This document shows positions 1 through 5,787 of a stretch of DNA of 9,420 nt, in pieces (within the stretch, counting starts at the first letter, position 1; each line of letters starts with the position of its first letter). The DNA comes from Accumulibacter sp. (GTDB taxonomy: Bacteria > Pseudomonadota > Gammaproteobacteria > Burkholderiales > Rhodocyclaceae), in contig JAISQQ010000125.1 in assembly GCA_031274075.1 (NCBI GenBank), positions 1 through 9,420 on the forward strand, in the 5' to 3' direction. A model generated the notes under the pieces. The model was given only the letters and a program-made list of their open reading frames with translations. It searched no databases and had not been told where the DNA came from. Both the position numbers and the translations under genes were made by a program.

Positions 1-317
1 GCGCAGAGGTTGACCAATCCATCTCGGCAAAAACCGCATTCGCCGCAGCCGTACTGGGGTTCGACGGTAACGCGATCACCCGCCTTGATGCCTTGGACAT
101 TCTTCCCGATCTCGACGACATCACCGGCGATCTCGTGTCCGAGGATGGCGGGCGGCTTGCGAAACGCGTGCGTGCCCCGGAACAAATGCAGATCGGAACC
201 GCACACACCGACCGTCCGGACCTTGATAAGGACTTCGTCGTCCTTGATCAACGGCCTCTCGATCTCCGCTATCGATACCTTCTCCACGTCTGTCACCAGA
301 GCCGCTTTCATTTTCAT
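1..317 (-). CDS. Zinc-dependent medium-chain alcohol dehydrogenase (partial, N-terminal 105 residues)
   Basis: This is the start of an NAD(P)-dependent zinc alcohol/polyol dehydrogenase of the medium-chain (MDR) superfamily; the C-terminal part lies beyond the window edge. Seen: a GroES-like catalytic domain with the catalytic-zinc Cys39 in GVCGSDLH, the His61-Glu62 pair in GHE, and the full structural-zinc set Cys91, Cys94, Cys97 and Cys105 (spacing C-x2-C-x2-C-x7-C). The Rossmann domain is not visible, so cofactor and substrate cannot be judged. The GSDLH motif with the four-Cys lobe fits sorbitol/idonate/threonine-dehydrogenase-like members. ATG at 317 was chosen over ATG at 311 because AAAGGA sits about 7 bases upstream. 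It is transcribed away from the rest of the window and shows no functional link to it. Confidence 0.93.
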   Translation of the reverse strand, partial: MKMKAALVTDVEKVSIAEIERPLIKDDEVLIKVRTVGVCGSDLHLFRGTHAFRKPPAILGHEIAGDVVEIGKNVQGIKAGDRVTVEPQYGCGECGFCRDGLVNLC

Positions 318-613
318 CGACGCGTCCTTTCGGCAAACGAGCACACATCACTGCTCATAAGTCCACATACAAAATGCGCACAGCCAGATCCCCTGATTCG
401 TCAGCGTAGCCCTTGCTCTTCCTTCGCCCGAACGCCTTCAACATAAAGAACCCTGCGTGTTTCAACGACGGACACATTGATTGGAATGCGAATCCATGAT
501 CCGTCGTAATGACTATTTTGTATATGTAATCACAGTATACGTTGTATGAGATCACAAATAACAAAAAAATACAAGGGCAGGAAAGCGAAGCGCCTCCCGC
601 CGGTCGTTCTCTT

Positions 614-656
614 CGGCGGCGCAGCCGCCGCTTATCTCGTGCGGCGCGTTGCGCCG
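614..656. repeat. Two adjacent short GC-rich hairpins
   Basis: CGGCGGC-GCA-GCCGCCG (614-630) is a perfect 7-bp stem with a three-base loop. CGGCGC-GTT-GCGCCG (642-656) is a perfect 6-bp stem with a three-base loop. They are 11 bases apart, and neither is followed by a T-run, so they are not ordinary terminators. A third hairpin of the same style lies at 925-941. They resemble small palindromic intergenic repeats in general form; family membership cannot be tested here. Confidence 0.6.
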
Positions 657-699
657 TGAGAGGGATTGGCGGAAGGCGCAGCGCTTTTCCGCAGCACAT

Positions 700-780
700 G
701 GCAGGGATCAGGTAACAGGTGGCAGGTATTTGCGGCACAAAGCGCCGGTAAACCCTGTTCCCTGCCACCTGTCCCTGGGA
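700..780. repeat. Inverted pair of heptamer arrays (CCTGYY-type units)
   Basis: On the minus strand 727-700 reads as four consecutive seven-base units: ACCTGCC, ACCTGTT, ACCTGAT, CCCTGCC. On the plus strand 753-780 reads CCCTGTT, CCCTGCC, ACCTGTC and then a shifted CCTGGGA. The two arrays face each other. ACAGGTGGCAGG (715-726) is exactly complementary to CCTGCCACCTGT (761-772), so the block can fold as a 12-bp stem with a 34-base loop. There is no coding signal. The perfect seven-base phasing in both arms makes chance unlikely. Confidence 0.75.
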
Positions 781-924
781 ACGCGGAGAGAAGCTGGCGT
801 AATGGGCTTGTTTCAATAGCCGTCGAACACGATAAGCGGCTACGCCGGAGAAAACGAACTGGGTACCGGCTTTTGCCGGGACGACGCGCCACGTAGGGAG
901 GATGCAATCCGCCGATCGTAAACT

Positions 925-941
925 CCGGCGCGAAGCGCCGG
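925..941 (-). terminator. Possible weak terminator hairpin downstream of the sensor kinase gene
   Basis: CCGGCGC-GAA-GCGCCGG is a perfect 7-bp stem with a three-base loop, about 40 bases beyond the kinase stop codon in the direction of kinase transcription. On that strand it is followed only by AGTTT, not a real U-tract. It could therefore be a weak or Rho-assisted terminator, an mRNA 3'-end stabiliser, or simply another small intergenic repeat like those at 614-656. Confidence 0.3.
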
Positions 942-952
942 TAACTGAACTA

Positions 953-1000
953 TCCTCTGTCTTCTGTCCTCTGAACCCGTCATCTGTCCTCCGACCCCTG
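953..1000. repeat. Heptamer array (TCCTCTG-type) overlapping the end of the kinase gene
   Basis: Reading plus-strand: TCCTCTG (953), TCTTCTG (960), TCCTCTG (967), a six-base unit AACCCG (974), TCATCTG (980), TCCTCCG (987), ACCCCTG (994). The array is degenerate but keeps the seven-base register apart from one six-base unit. It runs across the 3' end of the kinase gene, whose stop codon is at 980-982. The unit resembles, but is not identical to, the arrays at 700-780. Confidence 0.7.
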
Positions 1001-2356
1001 CACCGGGAAACTCATGCGTGCGTCGAGGCCGCCGCCGGGCGCGTCGGCGAGTTCCAGCGTGCCGCCGCTCGCCGCCACGATGCGGCGCACGATGGCCAGG
1101 CCCAGGCCGCAACTGCCGCGCGTGGCGCGCGCCGGATCGATCTGGACGAAGGCTTCGAGGACGCGCTCGCGCTCCGCCTGGGGAATGCCGGGGCCGTGGT
1201 CGCGCACGCTCAGGATCACCTGCCCGGGCGGCCCGGCGGATAAGGATAAGGACGAGGATAATGACAGGGACACATCGACCGGCGGCGCGCCGTGGCGCAG
1301 GGCGTTGGCGATCAGGTTGTCGAGCAGGCGCTGCAAATCGCCGTGGCCGATGGACACGCCGCAGGCCGCCGCTTCCTCGCTCACCGCGATGTTCAGCGGA
1401 TGGCCGAGTTCGCGGTGGCGGGCCACCTCGTCGCTGACGGCGTCGGCCAGGCGCAGGATTGCGGCGTTTCCTGGCCGCGGCGCGTCGCTGCGCAGGAAGT
1501 CCAGGCACTGGCCGACGATGCGTTCCATGTCGTCCGCGTCGCGTTCGAGTCCGCCGCGCTCGCTCTCGTTTTCGAGCAGTGCTAGGCGCACGCGCAGGCG
1601 CGCCAGGGGCGCGCGCAGATCGTGCGTCAGCCCGGCCAGCATTTCGCGCCGCTCGGCTTCGGCGCGCGCCAACTGGTCGAGCATGGTGTTGTGCCGCTCG
1701 GCCAGACGGCGCACTTCCTTCGGGCCGGTGGGCGCGACCCGGCGCGCGCTGCCTTCGCCGGTGGCCGAAACGGCGTCGCCGAGCCGCCGCAAGGGGCGCA
1801 CGATGCCGCGCACGAACAGGCCGGCGATCAGCACCAGCACGGCCAGCGCGATGCCCAGCTTCTCCCACAGGTCGCGCGGGAAATCCAGCGGCTTGAAGCG
1901 CGGCGCGGGAAGAATCAGCCACCAGCGCTCGCCGCCGGCGTAAAAACCGATCCACACGTCGCCCTGCCTGCCGCGCCCAGAGTGCCGCAGGCTGACCGGT
2001 TCTCCGAGCGTCCGCCGCAATTCCCTGGAAAGCTCGCGCGCGAAACCGAATTCCGCCTCTCTGGCCGGCGCCTGGCCTTCGTCTGGGCGCAGCGGCAGCC
2101 ACTGTTCTCCCGCCTCGGCCTCCTCCAGCCGCCTCCGGGACTCGGCGTCGAGGCCGGGCAGGATGGCTTGCAGCAGCCGCACCTGGCCGGCGATGTAGCG
2201 CACCGTCTGGTGCTTGTGGAAGGCGCTGCGGTTCTGGAAAATCAGCGACAAAGTGGTGATTTCCGCCACTGCCAGGACGGCGACCACCAGCAGCACGGTG
2301 CGCACCGCCAGCGAGTCGGGGAAAAACCCGGCGGGGAAAAAACGGCGGTCGCTCAC
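980..2356 (-). CDS. envZ: EnvZ-like sensor histidine kinase
   Basis: Inner-membrane sensor kinase, 458 residues, that should autophosphorylate on His245 and pass the phosphate to the regulator encoded just upstream. Domains seen: membrane segment about 16-40, periplasmic loop about 41-165, membrane segment about 166-184, HAMP linker about 185-238, H-box LTHDLRAPLARLR (242-254), N-box with Asn347 and Asn351, G1 box DHGPG (386-390), and G2 box GLGL (417-420). The H-box region and the helix ending in LDFLR resemble EnvZ. The first G2 glycine is replaced (SCGLGL), a small oddity. GTG at 2356 was chosen because it overlaps the regulator's TGA in GTGA, implying coupled translation. An upstream in-frame start would only re-read the regulator's low-complexity tail. 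A Ser/Leu-rich insertion (residues 362-373) comes from a hexamer repeat, and the last residues lie in a heptamer array. The family call is sure; orthology with EnvZ is likely, and the stimulus is unknown. Confidence 0.92.
   Translation of the reverse strand: MSDRRFFPAGFFPDSLAVRTVLLVVAVLAVAEITTLSLIFQNRSAFHKHQTVRYIAGQVRLLQAILPGLDAESRRRLEEAEAGEQWLPLRPDEGQAPAREAEFGFARELSRELRRTLGEPVSLRHSGRGRQGDVWIGFYAGGERWWLILPAPRFKPLDFPRDLWEKLGIALAVLVLIAGLFVRGIVRPLRRLGDAVSATGEGSARRVAPTGPKEVRRLAERHNTMLDQLARAEAERREMLAGLTHDLRAPLARLRVRLALLENESERGGLERDADDMERIVGQCLDFLRSDAPRPGNAAILRLADAVSDEVARHRELGHPLNIAVSEEAAACGVSIGHGDLQRLLDNLIANALRHGAPPVDVSLSLSSSLSLSAGPPGQVILSVRDHGPGIPQAERERVLEAFVQIDPARATRGSCGLGLAIVRRIVAASGGTLELADAPGGGLDARMSFPVQGSEDR
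1238..1273. repeat. Hexamer tandem repeat inside the kinase ATP-binding domain
   Basis: The plus strand reads GGATAA, GGATAA, GGACGA, GGATAA, TGACAG, GGACAC: six consecutive hexamers, three of them identical. On the coding strand they encode residues 362-373, VSLSLSSSLSLS. The base composition is AT-richer than the surrounding gene. Six-base units preserve the reading frame whatever the copy number. Confidence 0.75.
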
Positions 2357-3144
2357 GGCCCGTCGTCCGAATCCGGAGTGGACGCGGAAGCGTCGCTCGG
2401 AGTGGGGGCAGAAGCGGAGGCAGAGGCGGCGGCAGAAGCGGCGGAACCGGCGTCGGGCACGAAGACGTAGCCGACGCCCCACACTGTCTTCAGGTAGCGC
2501 GGATGCGCCGGATCGGCCTCGATCAGCCGGCGCAGGCGATGAATCTGCACGTCGATGGCGCGGTCGAAGGACTCGCTCTCCTCGCCGCGCGTCAGTTCGA
2601 ACAGCCGCTCGCGCTTCATCGGCTGCCCGGCGTTGCCGAGCAGCGCGTTGAGCAGGGCAAAGTCGTAGCCGGGCAGGTCCACCGTCTCTCCGGCGCGCGT
2701 CAACTGGCGCGCGGCGCGGTCGAATTCCCAGTCGCCAAAGCGCGAGACGCCGCCCGGCGCCGGCGGCATCGCGGCGTCGCGCGCCCCCCGGCGCAGCACG
2801 GCGTCGATCCGCGCCGCCAGCTCGCGCGGGTCGAAGGGCTTGCCGACGTAGTCGTCGGCCCCCATTTCCAGGCCGATGACGCGGTCGACCGGCTCGTCGC
2901 GCGCGGTGAGCATGATGATCGGCCGCGTCTCGCCGCGCGCGCGCAAGCGCCGGCAGGCGGCCAGCCCGTCCTCGCCCGGCAGCATCAGGTCGAGCACGAT
3001 CAGTTGCGGCTGGAAGCGTTCGAGGAAGGCGTCGAGCTGGCGCGTATCGGGCAGCAGCAAGGTATCGAAGCCATGACGCCCGAGATAGGTCGCCAGCAAT
3101 TGACGCAGTTCGGGGTCATCATCGACCAGCAGGATTTTTTTCAT
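2353..3144 (-). CDS. ompR: OmpR-like response regulator
   Basis: Cytoplasmic DNA-binding response regulator, 263 residues. Receiver domain (1-118): acidic residues Asp8-Asp10, phosphoacceptor Asp52 in LDLMLPGEDG, Thr80, and Lys102 in GADDYVGKPF. Winged-helix effector domain (about 134-230) with RAIDVQIHRLRR and the closing wing HPRYLKTVWGVGYVFVP, very close to the OmpR signature. ATG at 3144 was chosen because GGGAG lies about 9 bases upstream; a TTG at 3162 is possible but has no such site. The kinase gene overlaps its stop codon. A tail of about 33 residues (231-263), almost all Ala, Ser, Pro and Asp, extends beyond the normal end of the family and is encoded by GC-rich repetitive DNA. Targets plausibly include its own promoter and the divergent Spy-like gene. 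Confidence 0.94.
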   Translation of the reverse strand: MKKILLVDDDPELRQLLATYLGRHGFDTLLLPDTRQLDAFLERFQPQLIVLDLMLPGEDGLAACRRLRARGETRPIIMLTARDEPVDRVIGLEMGADDYVGKPFDPRELAARIDAVLRRGARDAAMPPAPGGVSRFGDWEFDRAARQLTRAGETVDLPGYDFALLNALLGNAGQPMKRERLFELTRGEESESFDRAIDVQIHRLRRLIEADPAHPRYLKTVWGVGYVFVPDAGSAASAAASASASAPTPSDASASTPDSDDGP

Positions 3145-3180
3145 CGGCGCGGCTCCCGGCAAGCATGAAAACTATCGGCT

Positions 3181-3208
3181 ATTCTAGGCGTCCGCCGCGC
3201 CTTGGGAA
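3181..3208 (-). promoter_or_regulatory. Candidate sigma-70 promoter of the regulator-kinase operon
   Basis: On the minus strand TTCCCA (3203-3208, 4 of 6 to the -35 consensus) and TAGAAT (3181-3186, 5 of 6 to the -10 consensus) are 16 bases apart and point at the regulator start at 3144. The 14-bp box at 3216-3229 lies just upstream of the -35 element, where an activator or autoregulator would bind. This was judged by eye only. Confidence 0.4.
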
Positions 3209-3215
3209 GTCGCCT

Positions 3216-3229
3216 GCAACAATTTGTAA
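3216..3229. promoter_or_regulatory. Candidate regulator box 1 in the divergent promoter region
   Basis: GCAACAATTTGTAA matches box 2 (3306-3319) at 12 of 14 positions and has a core near-palindrome ACAA-T-TTGT. On the minus strand it partly resembles the RstA-type consensus of the OmpR family as I recall it. It is next to the candidate -35 of the regulator operon. Binding by the encoded regulator is inferred. Confidence 0.4.
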
Positions 3230-3305
3230 TCAGCGGAAAACGGCGCGGACGGCGCAAGGACGCCGTTCCGCCGCAAAAAGACCCCCGGACGCCGCGGCCG
3301 CCGGA

Positions 3306-3319
3306 GAAACAATTTGCAA
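3306..3319. promoter_or_regulatory. Candidate regulator box 2 in the divergent promoter region
   Basis: GAAACAATTTGCAA repeats box 1 in the same orientation, 90 bases away. Its second half, TTTGCAACG (3313-3321), recurs exactly at 3344-3352, 31 bases on, close to three helical turns. This places two similar half-sites on one DNA face upstream of the Spy-like gene. I saw no good sigma-70 elements for that gene, which would fit an activator-dependent promoter. Confidence 0.4.
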
Positions 3320-3432
3320 CGAAGTCTCCCGGCGATGAAATCCTTTGCAACGGGGCCGCGCCGAGAATGGGCGCGTCGGATACGGGCGCTTTCCCGCGCC
3401 TACCGGCTCAATGAACCGAAAAGGAGATGCTC

Positions 3433-4053
3433 ATGAAACGATTTGCCAATCTACGCACGCTCGCCGTGTTTGCCGCCGTCCTTACCTTGTCGCTCGGCCT
3501 GGTGGCCGGCGGCAGCCTTGCCTCGCAGAAGCGGGGCGGTCACCACGGAATGGAACCGGGGGGGCCGGGAGGGCCGGGCGCGGCGCACGCGCACGCCCTC
3601 TCCCCGACGATCTTCCATCAGCGCGGCCTGACGCGCCTGCACGACGAACTGAAGCTCGACGCGCGCCAGGAAACCTTGTGGAAGGAAGCCTGGGACTTTG
3701 GCCGCGAGCAGCATGACGCGACGCGCGAACGCTTGCGCAAGGATCACGCCGAAATCAAGGCGCTGATCGAGCCGCAGGGCGCCGACCTGCGCGCCGTGGC
3801 CAAGCGCGTCGACGAGTCGCGGGCCGAGGGCCAAAAACAGCGCGACGCGGCGCGCGAGCGTTGGTTCGCCGTCTATGACTCGCTCGACGCCGAACAGAAG
3901 GAAAAGGCCCGCCTGTTCTTCAAGGCCGGCATGGAACGCACGCCACGCTTCGGCGACAAAGACAGGGGCGGTCCGGGGCGCGGCCATCAGGGGCGCGGCC
4001 ATCAGGAACGCGGCCATCGGGGCTACGACCATTCGTGGCGCGGCCCGCGCTAG
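3433..4053 (+). CDS. Spy/CpxP-like periplasmic protein with His-rich ends
   Basis: Small exported helical protein, 206 residues, most like the Spy/CpxP/metal-sensor (LTxxQ) family of periplasmic chaperones and stress-feedback proteins. Seen: a Sec signal peptide (1-30: basic start, hydrophobic 9-25, likely cut after SLA); a Gly/His/Pro-rich segment (35-56, GGHHG and HAHA); a charged helical core (65-170) with two LTxxQ-like motifs, LDARQ (75-79) and LDAEQ (151-155); and a Gly/His/Arg-rich tail (173-206). ATG at 3433 was chosen because AAGGAG (3421-3426) lies six bases before it; ATG at 3427 touches that site. It is divergent from the regulator-kinase operon, as cpxP is from cpxRA, suggesting control by that system and perhaps feedback on the kinase. 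The His-rich ends suggest metal binding. Family is fairly sure; role is inferred. Confidence 0.82.
   Translation: MKRFANLRTLAVFAAVLTLSLGLVAGGSLASQKRGGHHGMEPGGPGGPGAAHAHALSPTIFHQRGLTRLHDELKLDARQETLWKEAWDFGREQHDATRERLRKDHAEIKALIEPQGADLRAVAKRVDESRAEGQKQRDAARERWFAVYDSLDAEQKEKARLFFKAGMERTPRFGDKDRGGPGRGHQGRGHQERGHRGYDHSWRGPR
3979..4023 (+). repeat. 15-bp tandem repeat encoding the His-rich tail
   Basis: Three in-frame units (3979-3993, 3994-4008, 4009-4023) share the start CGCGGCCATC and encode RGHQG, RGHQE and RGHRG near the C-terminus of the Spy-like protein. The first two units differ at only two bases, pointing to recent duplication. Confidence 0.85.
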
Positions 4054-4221
4054 GCACGGCGACGGCCCGGTCGGGCGGAATGCCGCCCGTCGTGGGCAAT
4101 CGCTGGCCATTGCTTCGGCATCGGGAGAATACTGGCGGTAATATAACGGGTTTCGACCGCCGCCGAAGCCGCGGCAGCCCGAATGGAAATTTGCTGAACC
4201 TTCCCTTGTATGTTTCCCTCT

Positions 4222-4242
4222 CCCGGCCTTCGGGCCGGTTTT
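4222..4242 (+). terminator. Rho-independent terminator with UUCG loop
   Basis: CCGGCC (4223-4228), loop TTCG, GGCCGG (4233-4238), followed at once by TTTT. The perfect stem with a stable UUCG tetraloop and T-run is a standard terminator. It lies about 170 bases after the Spy-like gene and about 60 before the exporter operon, so it most likely insulates the two. If the exporter promoter lies further upstream it would instead act as a leader attenuator. A second hairpin without T-run, CGGGCGG-AATG-CCGCCCG (4072-4089), sits nearer the Spy-like stop. Confidence 0.75.
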
Positions 4243-4299
4243 CAATCCCTCTTCTTAACTCAGGTTCTCTCCGTGCTCTTTAGATTCTCCCTGTTCCCC

Positions 4300-5787
4300 G
4301 TGTCGAAAGCGCCGGCCGCGCGCGGCGCGTTTCGCCGCCTGACTCCGCTCGCCGCCGCGTTGCTCTTCGCGCTGGGCGGCTGCGCCTCGCTCGACCAACG
4401 GCAGGCCGGGGTGATGGCCGCCGCCACGGTGGCGGTTCCCGACGCCTGGTCGCTTTCCGCGCCGCTGGCCGCGTCGCTGGCCACGCCGCTGACCAGTACC
4501 GCGCCGTCGCCGGCGCTGCTCGCCGCGTGGTGGCGGCAATTCGGCGACGCCCGGCTCGAAGCCTTGATCGACGCCGCGCTCAGCGACGCGCCCGACGCGC
4601 GCAGCGCGCAGGCCCGGCTGCGCCAGGCGCGCGCCATGCGCGCGCTGGCCGTGGCCAATCTCTATCCGAGCCTCAATGTTTCCGTCGGCGCCACCCGTTC
4701 GCGCAGCGGCGTCGAAGAAACGCAGACGAGCTACGCCGCCGGCTTCGACGCCCGCTGGGAGCCGCCGGTCTTCAGCGGCCTGCGCGACGCCGCCGACGCG
4801 GCGGAGGCCGACGCGGCGGCGGCGCAGGCCAACCTGGAATCGACCTACGCCTCGCTGGCCGCCGAAGTCGCGCTGGAGTACGTCAGCCTGCGCGGCAGCC
4901 AGCAGCGCCAGGCGTTCGTCCGCGCCAACGTGGACAGCCAGGCCGAAACCCTGCGCATCACCGAATGGCGCGAGATGGCTGGGCTGGTGACGCGCCTCGA
5001 CGTCGAGCAGGCGCGCGCCAACCTCGAACAGAGCCGCGCCAGCCTGCCCGGCCTGGAGGTGAGCCGCGCCGCGTCCGAGCATCGCCTGTCGGTGCTCACC
5101 GGACAGGCGCCGGGCAAGCTGCGCGAAGCGCTGCGCGAGACCCAGGCGCTGCCAGCGGCGCCGGACGAGATCGCCGTCGGCATTCCAGCCGACACGCTGC
5201 GCCAGCGTCCCGACGTGCGCGCCGCCGAACTGGCGCTGCGCGCCGAAATCGCCCGCACCGCGCAAAGCGAGGCCGAGCGTTACCCGAGCCTGACGCTCAG
5301 CGGCTCGCTCGACTGGCGGGCCGCCAGCCTGTCCGCGCTCGACCTGGCCAGCAGCCTGGCGCGCTCGCTGGCGCTCAGCCTGGCGGCGCCCTTGTTCGAC
5401 GCCGGCCGCATCGAGAGCCGCGTCGCCGCGCAGCAGGCCTCGCAGGACCAAGCCTTCGTAGCCTGGGAAAAGAGCCTGCTCACCGCGCTGGAAGACGTGG
5501 AAAACGCCCTCTCGGCGTATGCCAACGGGCGCGACCGCGTCGACGCCCGGCGCCTGGCCGCCGACGCCGCCGCCAACGCCGCCGGGCTGGCGCGCGCGCA
5601 ATACCAGGCGGGCCTGGTCGACTTCCAGCGCGTGCTGGAAAGCGAGCGCACGCTGCTTTCGGCGCAGGACAGCCTGGTCAGCGCCGAAGCCGAGGTGCTC
5701 ACCGCCGTCATCCAGCTTTACAAGGCGCTGGGCGGCGGCTGGGACACGACCGAAAACATCGCATCGACGGAGCCTCCCCGATCATGA
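4300..5787 (+). CDS. Outer-membrane efflux lipoprotein, NodT/TolC type
   Basis: Outer-membrane channel component of a tripartite exporter, 495 residues. Seen: lipoprotein signal peptide (basic RR at 12-13, hydrophobic 14-25, lipobox LGG with acylated Cys28); two outer-membrane-factor repeats (about 83-275 and 295-480), rich in Ala coiled-coil helices; the NodT-type signature IPADTLRQRPDVRAAE (295-310); LFDAGR (365-370); and a usual C-terminal ALGGGW (476-481). The start is uncertain. GTG at 4300 gives a normal 27-residue lipoprotein signal but has no clear ribosome site. GTG at 4273 has a weak AGG upstream and a longer N-terminus. ATG at 4210 would run through the terminator stem. The stop overlaps the next start (ATGA), so translation is coupled with the fusion protein. 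No convincing promoter was found between 4243 and 4299. Substrate is unknown. Confidence 0.9.
   Translation: MSKAPAARGAFRRLTPLAAALLFALGGCASLDQRQAGVMAAATVAVPDAWSLSAPLAASLATPLTSTAPSPALLAAWWRQFGDARLEALIDAALSDAPDARSAQARLRQARAMRALAVANLYPSLNVSVGATRSRSGVEETQTSYAAGFDARWEPPVFSGLRDAADAAEADAAAAQANLESTYASLAAEVALEYVSLRGSQQRQAFVRANVDSQAETLRITEWREMAGLVTRLDVEQARANLEQSRASLPGLEVSRAASEHRLSVLTGQAPGKLREALRETQALPAAPDEIAVGIPADTLRQRPDVRAAELALRAEIARTAQSEAERYPSLTLSGSLDWRAASLSALDLASSLARSLALSLAAPLFDAGRIESRVAAQQASQDQAFVAWEKSLLTALEDVENALSAYANGRDRVDARRLAADAAANAAGLARAQYQAGLVDFQRVLESERTLLSAQDSLVSAEAEVLTAVIQLYKALGGGWDTTENIASTEPPRS

Larger units (their letters stand above)
318..979. other. Gene-poor spacer with AT-rich island and small repeats
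   Basis: No convincing gene is present. From about 480 to 575 the base composition is clearly AT-richer than the surroundings and could hold the promoter of the dehydrogenase gene. On the minus strand TATACT (534-539) has a weak TTGTTA partner (559-564), but the 19-base spacing is poor, so no promoter is claimed. From about 580 to 979 the spacer contains short GC-rich hairpins and seven-base-phased repeat arrays, listed separately. Longer reading frames here run through these repeats and resemble no protein I know. The mix of low-GC filler and small repeats looks like a site where sequence has been gained and lost. Confidence 0.7.

Noticed and set aside
355..816. 153-codon frame on the minus strand
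   Set aside because: It crosses the heptamer arrays, hairpins and the AT-rich island, has no recognisable domain, and no ribosome site supports its start. Only its last 29 codons are kept, as a low-interest observation.
840..2102. Long minus-strand frame overlapping the kinase
   Set aside because: Its composition is typical of an out-of-frame reading of GC-rich DNA, while the kinase frame has all catalytic motifs.
3141..3350. Short frames in the divergent promoter region on both strands
   Set aside because: No ribosome sites and no conserved features; the region is better explained by promoter and operator boxes.
4110..4144. Promoter for the exporter operon (TAATAT at 4139-4144)
   Set aside because: No -35 element at acceptable spacing: TTGCTT at 4110-4115 is 23 bases away. 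The terminator at 4222-4242 also lies between it and the first gene.
4527..5783. Long upstream extension of the fusion-protein frame overlapping the channel gene
   Set aside because: The extension is an Arg/Ala/Gly-rich shadow of the channel gene. The real start is ATG at 5784, supported by ATGA coupling and a normal membrane anchor.
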